64,000 nucleotides of DNA, from assembly GCF_031822435.1 (NCBI RefSeq), contig NZ_JAVQLW010000001.1:937501-1001500 (forward strand). Reading direction: 5' to 3'. Position numbers and translations under genes: made by a program. This document shows, one piece after another, positions 41,153 to 50,193 of this stretch. The notes under the pieces were generated by a model that was given only the letters and a program-made list of their open reading frames with translations, made no database searches and was not told where the DNA came from. This stretch comes from Paracoccus sp. MBLB3053 (GTDB lineage: Bacteria > Pseudomonadota > Alphaproteobacteria > Rhodobacterales > Rhodobacteraceae). Within the stretch, counting starts at the first letter, position 1. Each line of letters starts with the position of its first letter.

Positions 41153-42478
41153 CTAGCGAAGCGCTGCCTCGGCTGCGGCAGCAGTGACCAGCAGCGCCTG
41201 ATCCTTGCCTGCATGCCCCATCATCATCAAGCCACAGGCGGGGTGTCCGGTCGGCAGGGTGACAGCCGGAAGGCCCAGCAGGTTGCCGATGCGGGTGTTT
41301 CGCAAGGTGAGCAGGTTTTCTGCGGTGAAATAGTCGGGATCGTTCAGCAGCCGCTCGGCATCGGGCGGCAGGATGGGCGAGGTCGGCAGGATGACGGCAT
41401 CATATCCTGCGACCAGCCTTGCCCAATCCTCGCGGATTCGGTTGAGCGTCTCCCAGCCAGCGACGTAGTCAGCCGCGCTCGCATCGCGGCCTCCACGGAA
41501 CCGTTCGAGGATCGGCGGATACATCAGCTCGGGCGCGTCTTCGATCTGGTCCCGCCAAATGCCATAGGCCTCGGGCGCGAAAAGGACCGATGAAAGCGCC
41601 ATCGCCTGGGCGACACAGGGCGGAGCAGCATGGCTGATCCTGGCGCCGGCCCTGGCCAATCGCGCAAGCGCGTCCTCGAAGGCCGTGACCGGGCCTTCGC
41701 GCGCATCGTCGAAGGGCACCCCATCCAGCACCATCAGCCGCAGCTTGCGGTGGCCGCTATCGGTCAGGTCGGCGGCGGGGGCATTGGTCAGGACAGCCAG
41801 AATCTCGGCGCAATCCTCGACCGTGCGGGCAAGCGGTCCTGCCACATCGAACCGTCTGCACAGCGGAACGATTCCCCGGCTGTTGACTGTCCCATGTGTG
41901 GGCTTGAACCCCACGAGCCCGTTCCAGGCGGCCGGTACGCGGATCGAGCCGCCGGTATCGGAACCGATTGCGGCGGCCGCCAATCCCATCGCGACCGACA
42001 CCGCAGCCCCCGAGCTTGAACCGCCGGGAGCCATCGCGGGGTCGATGCTGTTCGGCGGCGTGCGTGTCATCGGGTTCAGGCCCAGTCCCGAAAATGCCAG
42101 TTCGGTCATGTGCGTCTTGCCAAGGCAGACCATGCCCTGGATCGTCGCCGAGGCGAGAATTGCCGCATCCTGCTTGGGTGTGCGTCCGGCAAGCAGCCGC
42201 GAGCCCGCCTCGGTCGGGACACCCGCGCTGTCGACATTGTCCTTCCAGCTGATCGCGACACCGTCCAAAAGGCCACGGCGCAGTCCCGATTTTGCGCGAT
42301 CATGCGCGGCGATCGCTTCGGCCCGCGCACGGTCCGGCGTTATCCGGGCATAGATGCTGTTGGCATAGGGCTGTCGAGAAACAGCCTCGAGATAGGCTTC
42401 AGTCTGCTCCACGGGACTGATCAGCCCGGCAAGAAACGCCCGACCCTGTTCCGATGCAGACGCCTTTAGCCAGTCCAT
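41153..42478 (-). CDS. Amidase (amidase signature family)
   Basis: A 441-residue amidase-signature hydrolase. The catalytic lysine is in VAISWKDNVDSAG, and the Ser-cisSer pair in APGGSSSGAAVSVAMG with GSDTGGSIRVPA. This is the Ser-Ser-Lys triad family, which includes GatA and fatty-acid amide hydrolases; substrate unknown. The ATG at 42478, with AAGGGGA upstream, is preferred over an earlier in-frame start. It is divergent from ubiH across 128 bp and may be cotranscribed with the aminotransferase and ftsK. Confidence 0.85.
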   Translation of the reverse strand: MDWLKASASEQGRAFLAGLISPVEQTEAYLEAVSRQPYANSIYARITPDRARAEAIAAHDRAKSGLRRGLLDGVAISWKDNVDSAGVPTEAGSRLLAGRTPKQDAAILASATIQGMVCLGKTHMTELAFSGLGLNPMTRTPPNSIDPAMAPGGSSSGAAVSVAMGLAAAAIGSDTGGSIRVPAAWNGLVGFKPTHGTVNSRGIVPLCRRFDVAGPLARTVEDCAEILAVLTNAPAADLTDSGHRKLRLMVLDGVPFDDAREGPVTAFEDALARLARAGARISHAAPPCVAQAMALSSVLFAPEAYGIWRDQIEDAPELMYPPILERFRGGRDASAADYVAGWETLNRIREDWARLVAGYDAVILPTSPILPPDAERLLNDPDYFTAENLLTLRNTRIGNLLGLPAVTLPTGHPACGLMMMGHAGKDQALLVTAAAAEAALR

Positions 42479-42606
42479 TTCGATCCCCTTGCCTTCCGGT
42501 CTCTTCGCGGCGCTCAGGCTATCGGCCCCGGCATCTGGCTGCAATGGCGGCCGTGACCTGCTTTGCCGCATGGACATTATCCGCACCGAGAGCATAGTGC
42601 GATCCC

Positions 42607-43830
42607 ATGAAGACGGATTTCGACATCATGATCGCGGGCGGAGGGCTGAACGGCCCCGCCCTGGCTCTGGCTCTGGCGGATGTGGGGCTCAGAGTGGCCG
42701 TGGTCGACAATCGGCCCGCCGATGCCCGGGCGGGCGATGATTTCGACGGGCGTGCCTATGCGCTCGCGCTTGCCTCGCAGCGGCTGCTTTCCGCGCTTGG
42801 TCTCTGGCGGGATCTTGCCGAGAAAGCCCAGCCCATTCTGAAGGTCGAGGCGACGCAGGGCCAGGCGGGGGCGGGGGCGGGACCCTTCGGCCTGCATTTC
42901 GACAGTGCCGAGCTCGAAGAGGGCCGGCTGGGCTACATGATCGAGGATCGGTTCCTTTACCGCGCGCTTCTGGGCGCAATGGAAAAGCGCGTGACCCATC
43001 TGCCGGGCCTCTCGGTGACGGGGCAGACGCCGGATGCGTCGGGTATCACGGTGCATCTGTCGGATGGGCGCAATTTGCGTTCTCGGCTGCTGGTCGGCGC
43101 CGATGGACGCCGGTCGGGCGTGGCCGAGCGCGCAGGCATCCGGCGCGTTGGCCATGATTACGGCCAGCTTGCTTTGGTGGCAGCGGTCGACCACGAACTG
43201 CCGCATCACGGCGTTGCCCATCAATTCTTCATGCCGACGGGGCCGCTGGCCATCCTGCCCTTGCCGGGCAATCGCAGCTCGATCGTCTGGTCCGAGACTG
43301 AATCCGAGGCCCGCGCCATCACCGAACTGACCGACGAAGCGTTCCTTGAAGTGCTGCGTCCCCGCTTCGGAGATTTCCTGGGCCGCATCAGCCTGGCCGG
43401 GCCGCGTTTTTCCTATCCGCTGGGCCTGACGCTTGCGCAAAGCTATGTGGCGCATCGTGTCGCGCTGATCGGTGACGCGGCGCATGGCGTGCATCCGATA
43501 GCAGGGCAGGGGTTGAACCTTGGCCTGCGGGATGTCGCCAGCCTTGCCGAAATCATCGCTACCGCGCGCCGCAGGGGGGAAGATATCGGTACTGAACCGG
43601 TCCTGGCGCGGTATCAGAAATGGCGCAGGCCCGATGCGACCGCCCTGGCTTTGGGAATGGACGGCGTGAACGCATTGTTTTCGAACGGAAACCCGCTCTT
43701 GCGCGCAGCGCGCGAACTTGGGATGGGAATGGTCGATGCAATTCCACCGCTGCGCCGTGGGTTCATGCGGCAGGCCGCAGGGCTCCGGCTGGACCCGATG
43801 CCGAAGCTGCTGGCAGGGCAACGGCTCTAG
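42607..43830 (+). CDS. UbiH/UbiF/COQ6-family FAD monooxygenase
   Basis: A 407-residue flavoprotein hydroxylase. The N-terminal dinucleotide fold carries IAGGGLNGPALALALAD, the DG motif is LLVGADGRRSGVAERA and the second FAD motif is ALIGDAAHGVHPIAGQGLNLGLRDVASL. Members hydroxylate the ring of ubiquinone precursors. Which ring position is used here cannot be told. It is followed by lolA after 94 bp and diverges from the amidase gene. Confidence 0.9.
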   Translation: MKTDFDIMIAGGGLNGPALALALADVGLRVAVVDNRPADARAGDDFDGRAYALALASQRLLSALGLWRDLAEKAQPILKVEATQGQAGAGAGPFGLHFDSAELEEGRLGYMIEDRFLYRALLGAMEKRVTHLPGLSVTGQTPDASGITVHLSDGRNLRSRLLVGADGRRSGVAERAGIRRVGHDYGQLALVAAVDHELPHHGVAHQFFMPTGPLAILPLPGNRSSIVWSETESEARAITELTDEAFLEVLRPRFGDFLGRISLAGPRFSYPLGLTLAQSYVAHRVALIGDAAHGVHPIAGQGLNLGLRDVASLAEIIATARRRGEDIGTEPVLARYQKWRRPDATALALGMDGVNALFSNGNPLLRAARELGMGMVDAIPPLRRGFMRQAAGLRLDPMPKLLAGQRL

Positions 43831-43924
43831 ACGGGAACGGTCACGAAGCTGCGAGCGTTACAACCCTGCACATCCAAGCGAACGTGAATGTCCAAGTTAT
43901 TGGAGATACGGTAGCATTCCGACC

Positions 43925-44500
43925 ATGAACATCAGATCGCTCGCCCTCGCGCCCGTCCTCGCCCTTGCCATGGCGTTCCCTGCCCTGGCGGACAAGATCC
44001 CGCTGAACGAAATCTCGCGCTATCTCAATGCCATGAAGACAGCGCAGGCGGATTTCACCCAGGTCAATGCCGATGGCACGATCTCGACCGGCGTGGTCTA
44101 TATCCACCGCCCGAACCGGGTCCGTTTCGAATATAATGGCAGCAAGACGCTGGTTCTGGCCTCGGCCGGACAGGTCGCGGTTTATGACAGCAAGTCTCGC
44201 AGCGGGCCGCAGCAATATCCGCTGTCCAAGACGCCCCTGTCGCTGATCCTTGCGCCAAACATCAATCTGAGCCAGGCGCGCATGGTGACGGGCTATACCG
44301 AAAAGAAGAACACCACCGTAGTGACGGCACAGGACCCGCAACACCCCGAATACGGAAATATCCAGATGGTGTTCACGGCCAATCCGACCCAGCTTCGGCA
44401 ATGGGTCGTCAAGGATGACACGGGCAAGCGCACGACCGTCATCCTTGGCGAGATGAAGACGGGCGTTTCGATCCCGCCATCCAAATTCGCAATCCGCTGA
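43925..44500 (+). CDS. lolA: Outer-membrane lipoprotein carrier protein LolA
   Basis: A 191-residue periplasmic carrier. The signal peptide ends near residue 22 (FPALAD). The mature half-barrel shows the LolA features: FTQVNADGTISTGVVYIHRPNRVRFEYNG and the C-terminal pattern ...VKDDTGKRTTVILGEMKTG. LolA shuttles lipoproteins from LolCDE to the outer membrane. The ATG at 43925 has no strong ribosome site. It converges on the SLT lipoprotein gene. Confidence 0.88.
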   Translation: MNIRSLALAPVLALAMAFPALADKIPLNEISRYLNAMKTAQADFTQVNADGTISTGVVYIHRPNRVRFEYNGSKTLVLASAGQVAVYDSKSRSGPQQYPLSKTPLSLILAPNINLSQARMVTGYTEKKNTTVVTAQDPQHPEYGNIQMVFTANPTQLRQWVVKDDTGKRTTVILGEMKTGVSIPPSKFAIR

Positions 44501-44506
44501 GTGTTC

Positions 44507-44526
44507 GCCCGCCATGCCTGGCGGGC
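44507..44526. terminator. Hairpin between convergent lolA and SLT gene
   Basis: A perfect 8-bp stem, GCCCGCCA with TGGCGGGC, around a 4-nt loop fills most of the 35-bp gap between lolA (+) and the transglycosylase gene (-). It is probably a bidirectional terminator, though only two Ts follow on either side. Confidence 0.55.
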
Positions 44527-44535
44527 CTTGGCGAT

Positions 44536-45114
44536 CTAGCGCCGGCAGGAGGTCAACTGCAGGCGGTAGAGTTCCGATCGTGCGCTGACCTTGTTGGCCA
44601 CATTCAGAAGCCAAGGCTTGCTGCGGTGCGAGCCATTCGCAAAACCAGACCGACCTTCATGATAGGCAAGGTATTGTGACGCGGCATCCTGCTTTGAAAT
44701 GCCAAGAATGCGGGTCGAATCGTTCATGTACCAGCCCATGAAATCGGTCGCGTCACGAATATCGTCCCGCCTTGCCCCACGATTTCCCGACTTGCGCAGA
44801 TAGTCCTCCCAGGTTCCGTTCAGCGCCTGGCTGTAGCCATAGGCCGAACTTTGGCGTCCCATCGGGATGATCCCCAAAGCATAGCGGTGCGGGGTCTTGG
44901 CATCGCCGATGAACTTGGATTCCTGGTGTATGGTGGCCATCTGGACATAGACGGGAATGCCCCAGCGCCGTTCGGTCGCCTTCATCGCCCGCATATAGGC
45001 AGGGCGTTCGGCGGCAAGGGCGCATGCGTTTTCGAGATTGCGGGGGGCCTTGTAACTTCCGCCGCCACATGACGCGACGAGCCCGACGATCGCGAGCTTC
45101 AGAAACCTGTTCAT
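44536..45114 (-). CDS. Transglycosylase SLT-domain lipoprotein
   Basis: A 192-residue lipoprotein. The signal peptide has a lipobox ending VASC near residue 16. The catalytic glutamate of SLT-type lytic transglycosylases is seen in ATIHQESKFIGDA, followed by YGYSQAL and a downstream AYHEGRSGF motif with a conserved tyrosine-histidine-glutamate. It cleaves peptidoglycan glycan strands at the outer-membrane face. A promoter-like pair lies 29-58 bp upstream of the start. It converges on lolA. Confidence 0.85.
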   Translation of the reverse strand: MNRFLKLAIVGLVASCGGGSYKAPRNLENACALAAERPAYMRAMKATERRWGIPVYVQMATIHQESKFIGDAKTPHRYALGIIPMGRQSSAYGYSQALNGTWEDYLRKSGNRGARRDDIRDATDFMGWYMNDSTRILGISKQDAASQYLAYHEGRSGFANGSHRSKPWLLNVANKVSARSELYRLQLTSCRR

Positions 45115-45142
45115 ACTGCCCTCATCTCTCTTTTTGCCTGAG

Positions 45143-45172
45143 AGCATAGCGTTATTCGACCCATGCGTGCAA
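45143..45172 (-). promoter_or_regulatory. Sigma-70-like promoter for the SLT lipoprotein gene
   Basis: On the minus strand TTGCAC (45167-45172) and TATGCT (45143-45148) are spaced by 18 bp. Transcription would start about 20 nt before the SLT start codon. The assignment rests only on consensus similarity. Confidence 0.4.
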
Positions 45173-45193
45173 ATGACATCGGCTCGATCATGC

Positions 45194-46240
45194 CTAGCTG
45201 GGCAGGACCGAGACCGATTTGATGATGGCGAAGCATTGGGTGCCCGGCCGCAGATCCAGCGTTTCCACTGATCTTGGCGTGACCTGCGCAAGCATTCGTT
45301 CGTCCGCAAGAGCAAGCTGCACCAGTCCTCCGGATATGCGCGTGACGGTTGCAGGAAGGATATTCAACGCAGAAAGGCCGACAGGCGGATCGCGCGACAG
45401 GATGACCTCATGCGCAAGGACCCTCAATCTCAGCGATTTCCCCGGCGAAAGGTCTGCGCCTTGCAGCAGCATTGGCCCTGCGGCAGTCGCGACCTTCAGC
45501 ATCCCGTCCGGCTCGCGCGCCTCGACCCTGCAAGAGATCAGTGCACCCGCTTCGCGCGCGCCAAGCTCGGGCGCCATCGCGGGATCGGCGAGGATGTCGG
45601 GCAATGCGCCCGCGCCCCGGACATTTCCCTGCTGGATCAGAACCACGGTGGTCGCCAGACGCAGGATCTCGGGAACCGCATGACTGACAAACAGCATCGG
45701 CAACCTGATTTCGTCCCTCAACCTTTCAAGCCAGGGCATGATCTCGGCCTTGCGGGCCTCGTCCAGCGCGGCAAGGGGCTCGTCCATGACCAGCAGGGCA
45801 GGGTCCGAGAGCAGGGCCCGACCGATTGCGGTGCGCTGCCGTTCGCCGCCCGACAGCGTGGCCGGGCGCCGCGACAGAAGCGGCCCCAGCGCCAGCATCT
45901 CGACGATCCGGTCGAAGTCGCGTGCCGCACCCCTGCGCCAGCGCGACGGGTAGCGCAGGTTCTGGGCGACGGTCATGTGTGGAAACAGCCGGGCATCCTG
46001 AAAGACGTAACCGATCCTGCGATCTTGCGGGGGCAGATTGGTGGTACGGTCGAACAGCACCCGCCCGTCCAGCGCGATCCGCCCAGAATCCGGCCGAAGC
46101 AGGCCTGCGATGGCGTTGATCGTGGTTGTCTTGCCGCAGCCAGAAGGGCCGAAAAGCGCGGTGACCCCGACAGGTGCCTCGAAGGCGATGTCGAGATCGA
46201 GGCCGGGGAACGCATGGCGGAAGGCGACGGCAAGGCTCAT
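45194..46240 (-). CDS. modC: Molybdate ABC transporter ATP-binding protein ModC
   Basis: A 348-residue ABC ATPase with Walker A GPSGCGKTT, Q-loop region YVFQDARLFPHMTV, signature LSGGERQRTAIGRAL, Walker B LLVMDEPLAALD and H-loop FVSHAV. A C-terminal TOBE (mop-like) domain from about residue 280 carries LSALNILPATVTRI and a further strand set, as is characteristic of ModC. It powers molybdate import. The ATG overlaps the modB stop (ATGA), the usual modABC coupling. Confidence 0.93.
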   Translation of the reverse strand: MSLAVAFRHAFPGLDLDIAFEAPVGVTALFGPSGCGKTTTINAIAGLLRPDSGRIALDGRVLFDRTTNLPPQDRRIGYVFQDARLFPHMTVAQNLRYPSRWRRGAARDFDRIVEMLALGPLLSRRPATLSGGERQRTAIGRALLSDPALLVMDEPLAALDEARKAEIMPWLERLRDEIRLPMLFVSHAVPEILRLATTVVLIQQGNVRGAGALPDILADPAMAPELGAREAGALISCRVEAREPDGMLKVATAAGPMLLQGADLSPGKSLRLRVLAHEVILSRDPPVGLSALNILPATVTRISGGLVQLALADERMLAQVTPRSVETLDLRPGTQCFAIIKSVSVLPS

Positions 46241-46929
46241 CTTCGCGCCACCGTCCTGCGCGCGAGATATTCGGAAAGCAGCACCGCCCCCATCGCCAGG
46301 ATGACCGAGATCGCGACCAGCCGCATGGCGGGCGCTTCTCCGCCGGGTGTCTCGAGCAAGGCGTAGATCGCGGATGGCAATGTCTGGGTCTGGCCGGGGA
46401 TGTTGGAGACGAAGGTGATCGTCGCGCCGAATTCCCCCATGGCTTTTGCGAAACCCAATGTCGCGCCGGCAAGGATCGCGGGCAGGATCAGGGGCAGTGT
46501 CACGGTCGCGAAAATCCACGGCCCTGGGGCGCCAAGCGTGGCGGCGGCCTGTTCAAGCCTGGGATCGACCGTCTCGAATCCCAGTCGGATCGCTCGGACC
46601 ATCAATGGAAAGGCCATGATCGCCGCAGCCAGCGCGGCGCCGGTCCAGCGAAAGGCAAAGACGACCCCCAGGGGTTGCAGCAGGCTGCCGATCGGGCCTT
46701 GCGTCCCGAAGGTGACGAGCAGCAGATATCCGGTCACGACAGGCGGCAGGATCAGCGGCAGGTGAACGATCCCGCTGACCAGCGCATGCCCGGGGAAATG
46801 CCGTCGCGCCAACAACCAGGCGACGCCGATGGCCAGGGGCAGGCTGGCCAGTGTCGCCACAAGCGAAACCCGCAGCGACAGGATAACAGCCTGCCATTCC
46901 TGCGGGCTGAGCCAGGCTGCCGGATTCAC
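46237..46929 (-). CDS. modB: Molybdate ABC transporter permease ModB
   Basis: A 230-residue permease with about five to six membrane helices. The cytoplasmic EAA loop is LEQAAATLGAPGPWIFATVTLPLI, which docks on ModC. The GTG start overlaps the modA stop codon (GTGA), and the 3' end overlaps modC by 4 bp. Upstream in-frame codons do not look like ModB, which supports the GTG start. Confidence 0.92.
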   Translation of the reverse strand: MNPAAWLSPQEWQAVILSLRVSLVATLASLPLAIGVAWLLARRHFPGHALVSGIVHLPLILPPVVTGYLLLVTFGTQGPIGSLLQPLGVVFAFRWTGAALAAAIMAFPLMVRAIRLGFETVDPRLEQAAATLGAPGPWIFATVTLPLILPAILAGATLGFAKAMGEFGATITFVSNIPGQTQTLPSAIYALLETPGGEAPAMRLVAISVILAMGAVLLSEYLARRTVARR

Positions 46930-47666
46930 GGAAGCACGGTGAAGCCCTGCGATTCGAATATGGATCGCGCTGGCTCCTGCCCAAGGCTGTCGAGAAATGC
47001 CCGGGCCTGCGGGGTGTCGGCCGCAGTCGTCACGGCGCCCGGATAGGTGATTGCGTCGTGGCTCGTCTCGGGGAAGGTTGCGACGATTCCGACGCCAGGC
47101 TCGGCCACCGCGTCCGAACCATAGACAATGCCAAAAGGAGCCTCGCCGGTCGCGACAAGCTTCAGCGCGGCGCGCACATTGTCGGCCTGCGCGACATTCG
47201 CCTCTAGCTCGGACCAAAGGGCCAAGGCTTGCAGCCCCTGCTTGCCATATTGGCCCGCCGGAACCGAATCGACGAGCGCCATGGCCAGCTTTCGATCGCC
47301 CAGAAGGGCAGGCAGATCGGCAAGACCGGCGGCGCCAGGCTTGCCGGTGCCGACCAGCACGAGCGTATTGCCGAGCAGGTCCTTGCGCGTCGCCTTGTCG
47401 ATATCTCCGCTCGCCTCAACCTCATCCATCCAGTCTGACGAAGCCGAGATGAACAGATCGGCGGGCGCGCCCTGCCGGATCTGCTGAGCCAACTTCGAGC
47501 TGCCCGCATACGAGATGACCACCTTGTCGCCATGGGCCTGCTGCCAGGCATCCGCGATCTCGTCCAGCGCCGTTTTGAGGCTGGCGGCGGCGAAGACGGT
47601 GATTTCGTCGGCATGTGCGGCGGGCGTCAGGGCTATCAGCGCGGCGACAAGCAGGGGCAATCGCAA
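46926..47666 (-). CDS. modA: Molybdate-binding periplasmic protein ModA
   Basis: A 246-residue periplasmic binding protein. The signal peptide runs from a TTG start (LRLPLLVAALIALTPAAHA, cleaved about residue 20), and an AAGGA lies 7 nt upstream of the TTG. The mature N-terminus DEITVFAAASLKTALDEIADAW and YAGSSKLAQQI show the ModA oxyanion-binding serines (A-S and S-S-K). It captures molybdate or tungstate for ModBC. An inverted repeat and promoter lie just upstream. modE is 63 bp further upstream. Confidence 0.9.
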   Translation of the reverse strand: MRLPLLVAALIALTPAAHADEITVFAAASLKTALDEIADAWQQAHGDKVVISYAGSSKLAQQIRQGAPADLFISASSDWMDEVEASGDIDKATRKDLLGNTLVLVGTGKPGAAGLADLPALLGDRKLAMALVDSVPAGQYGKQGLQALALWSELEANVAQADNVRAALKLVATGEAPFGIVYGSDAVAEPGVGIVATFPETSHDAITYPGAVTTAADTPQARAFLDSLGQEPARSIFESQGFTVLP

Positions 47667-47682
47667 GGCGTCGTTCCTTATC

Positions 47683-47726
47683 GTTATGCACGAATGGACA
47701 TAACCAAAACACCGATGCCACCGCAA
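47683..47726 (-). promoter_or_regulatory. modA promoter with overlapping inverted repeat (Mo-box-like operator)
   Basis: On the minus strand TTGCGG (47721-47726) and TTATGT (47698-47703) are spaced by 17 bp. The -10 lies inside an inverted repeat, GTTATG-N10-CATAAC, at 47683-47704, which would put a bound repressor over the transcription start. ModE repression of mod operons through dyad sites is known; the exact motif here differs from the E. coli Mo-box and binding is inferred. Confidence 0.55.
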
Positions 47727-47729
47727 CCG

Positions 47730-48086
47730 TTATTTCTGGTCGGACATATCGGATAGCGAAGCGCTCAGTCTGGAAAGCTCTGGCCTTTGCCTCACGAGGT
47801 CTTCGAGCTTCCGATAATCTGCGAGCACCTGCTGGCCGAGTTCCGTCAGTGAGGCCCCGCCGCCTTTGGCCCCGCCTCGGCTGCTGTCGACCAGCGGGCT
47901 GCTGAAATGCGTGTTCATTTCCTCGACAAGCGCCCAGGCGCGGCGGTAGCTCATGGCCAGCCTGCGCCCCGCGGCCGAGATCGAGCCCAACTCGGCGATG
48001 GCCTGCAGCAGATCCGCCTTGCCGCGCCCAAAGGTCATGCCCTGTGAAAAATGCAATCTGATATTCAGGCGGGGATCGTTGTCCAT
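47730..48086 (-). CDS. modE: ModE-type winged-helix regulator without TOBE domains
   Basis: A 118-residue protein covering only the DNA-binding part of ModE. The motif GKADLLQAIAELGSISAAGRRLAMSYRRAWALVEEMN (about 20-56) is the LysR-like/ModE helix-turn-helix. E. coli ModE is 262 residues with two C-terminal molybdate-binding TOBE domains; none follow here. It is the first gene of modE-modA-modB-modC. How molybdate is sensed is unclear. The ATG lies inside a 12-bp sequence that is repeated in the modA operator region. Confidence 0.82.
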   Translation of the reverse strand: MDNDPRLNIRLHFSQGMTFGRGKADLLQAIAELGSISAAGRRLAMSYRRAWALVEEMNTHFSSPLVDSSRGGAKGGGASLTELGQQVLADYRKLEDLVRQRPELSRLSASLSDMSDQK

Positions 48087-48195
48087 TCGTGTATGATCCG
48101 AAAGTAACGCGGCGTAGGCAAGGCTGACCGGGGGTTCCTCGACGGCAAGTGCAGGAGTAGCTTCCCCACAGCATGAGGAGAACGGGGAGAGCATC

Positions 48196-49377
48196 ATGTC
48201 CGACAATGAAATCGTCATCCTTTCAGGCGCGCGGACGGCCATCGGCGGCTTTGGCGGCAGTTTGGCCAGCATCCCGCCGATCGATCTTGCCGCATCCGTC
48301 ACCCGTGCCGCCATCGAACGTGCCGGGATCAGCGCGGACAAGATCGGCACCGTGGTCTTCGGCCATGTGCTGAATACCGAACCACGCGACATGTACCTGT
48401 CGCGTGTCGCCATGCTGGACGCCGGCGTTCCGGACACGACCCCGGCGATGAACGTGAACCGGCTTTGCGGATCGGGCGCACAGGCCATCGTCTCGGCCGC
48501 GCAGTCGCTCGCTCTGGGTGACGCGGATTTCGCCGTGGCGGGCGGCGCGGAATCCATGAGCCGCGCGCCCTATGCGGTTCCGGCGGCGCGGTTCGGTGCC
48601 AAGATGGGCGACGTGCAGATGCTGGACATGATGGTGGGCGCACTGACCTGCCCGATGGGCACGGGCCATATGGGCGTGACCGCCGAGAATGTCTCGACCG
48701 AGCATGACATCAGCCGCGAAGCCCAGGACGAATTCGCGCTGGAAAGCCAGCGACGGGCAGCACTGGCAATCGCCGAAGGCCGGTTCAGGGACCAGATCAT
48801 TCCGATCGAAGTGAAGACGCGCAAGGGCGTCGTGGCCTTCGACACCGATGAACATCCGAAGGAAACGAGCCTCGAGAAGCTTGCTGCGCTCAAGACGGTC
48901 TTCAAGCGGGATGGCTCGGTCACGGCGGGGAATGCCTCGGGCATCAATGACGGCGCGGCCGCCTTGGTGCTCGCACGCGGCGAAGCCGCGCGGGCGGCCG
49001 GTCTGACACCCCAGTTCCGACTGCTGGGCTATGCGATCGCGGGCGTCCGCCCCGAGGTGATGGGCATCGGCCCGATCCCGGCTGTCGAAAAGCTGTTGGC
49101 GCAGACAGGCCTGAAAGCTTCTGATTTCGATGTCATCGAATCGAACGAAGCCTTCGCGGCTCAGGCGCTCGCGGTGAACAAGGGGCTTGGCCTCGACCCC
49201 GCAAAGGTCAATCCGAACGGCGGGGCAATCGCCTTGGGGCATCCCGTCGGCGCGACCGGGGCGATCATCACGATCAAGGCCATGTACGAGTTGATGCGCA
49301 TCGGAGGTAGCAAAGGGCTTGTCACCATGTGCATCGGCGGGGGGCAGGGGATCGCGCTGGCCATAGAGCGCATCTGA
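48196..49377 (+). CDS. Acetyl-CoA acetyltransferase (beta-ketothiolase)
   Basis: A 393-residue thiolase, the standard length. The nucleophilic cysteine C91 is in [15 protein letters not shown]; the C-terminal histidine and second cysteine are in [15 protein letters not shown] and [10 protein letters not shown]. It makes or cleaves acetoacyl-CoA, as in polyhydroxybutyrate synthesis (PhaA/BktB group) or fatty-acid breakdown. No other pha genes are adjacent. A GGGGAGAG site precedes the ATG. It is divergent from modE. Confidence 0.92.
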   Translation: MSDNEIVILSGARTAIGGFGGSLASIPPIDLAASVTRAAIERAGISADKIGTVVFGHVLNTEPRDMYLSRVAMLDAGVPDTTPAMNVNRLCGSGAQAIVSAAQSLALGDADFAVAGGAESMSRAPYAVPAARFGAKMGDVQMLDMMVGALTCPMGTGHMGVTAENVSTEHDISREAQDEFALESQRRAALAIAEGRFRDQIIPIEVKTRKGVVAFDTDEHPKETSLEKLAALKTVFKRDGSVTAGNASGINDGAAALVLARGEAARAAGLTPQFRLLGYAIAGVRPEVMGIGPIPAVEKLLAQTGLKASDFDVIESNEAFAAQALAVNKGLGLDPAKVNPNGGAIALGHPVGATGAIITIKAMYELMRIGGSKGLVTMCIGGGQGIALAIERI

Positions 49378-49440
49378 CGCCCAGATTGGCAGGGCCTCGT
49401 GTCCGGTCTATCCTTTGGGCCGGTTGCACGGGGCCCTGCC

Positions 49441-50145
49441 ATGATCGATGATCCGACCCGCACTGGCCGCTGTGCGGTCTGCGGTAAATACCTGCCTCAG
49501 GAAGAGCTGACCGAGGGGGCGCATGTGCGACCCTCGCTCGTTGAATTGCTGCGCGAGGATATCCCGGACTGGTCCGACGCCAGCCTGATCTGTCCTGATT
49601 GCCTGCAACGCTATCGCCAGATGTACCTGACCAGGCTCATGGCGGATGAAACAGGCGAGCTGGGCGAACTTGAGGCCGAGGTTGCCCAGGCGCTTTCTCG
49701 CAACGAATTGCTGACCCTGCAGACCACGCCCGAGGATGAGGACGAAGATCTGGATTTTGGCGCGCGCATGGCGGATCGCGTCGCGAGCCTCGGCGGGTCG
49801 TGGGGGTTCATCCTGGTCTTTGTGGCGGTCCTGCTGGTCTGGATGGCGGTGAACACGGTCGGGCTGCTGCACCGTCCCTTCGACCCCTATCCCTATATCC
49901 TGCTGAACCTGATGCTGTCCTGTGTCGCTGCGCTGCAGGCTCCGGTCATCATGATGAGCCAGCGCCGGCAAGAGGCCAAGGATCGGCGCCGGGCCGAAAA
50001 CGATTACCGGATCAACCTGAAGACCGAGCTTGAGCTACGGCAGCTGCATGAGAAGATCGACCATCACGTCACTCACCAATGGCGGCGTTTGCTTGAGATC
50101 CAGCGGATCCAGGTCGATCTTCTGCATGAGATGCGGCGCCGCTAG
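49441..50145 (+). CDS. DUF1003 domain-containing membrane protein
   Basis: A 234-residue protein. The N-terminus has CAVCGKYL and CPDC motifs that suggest a zinc ribbon (about residues 11-62). Two membrane helices (about 120-165) with the DUF1003 phrase RPFDPYPYILLNLMLSCVAALQAPVIMMSQRRQ follow, and a charged helical tail (RRAENDYRINLKTELELRQLHEKIDH) completes the pattern. The function of DUF1003 is unknown. The ATG at 49441 is chosen over an in-frame GTG at 49399; neither has a clear ribosome site. It converges on the intergenic RNA-like element. Confidence 0.85.
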   Translation: MIDDPTRTGRCAVCGKYLPQEELTEGAHVRPSLVELLREDIPDWSDASLICPDCLQRYRQMYLTRLMADETGELGELEAEVAQALSRNELLTLQTTPEDEDEDLDFGARMADRVASLGGSWGFILVFVAVLLVWMAVNTVGLLHRPFDPYPYILLNLMLSCVAALQAPVIMMSQRRQEAKDRRRAENDYRINLKTELELRQLHEKIDHHVTHQWRRLLEIQRIQVDLLHEMRRR

Positions 50146-50193
50146 GCAGAGGGGCAGATGCACGACGCGAAGGCAGTCTGCCCATAATTGGAA

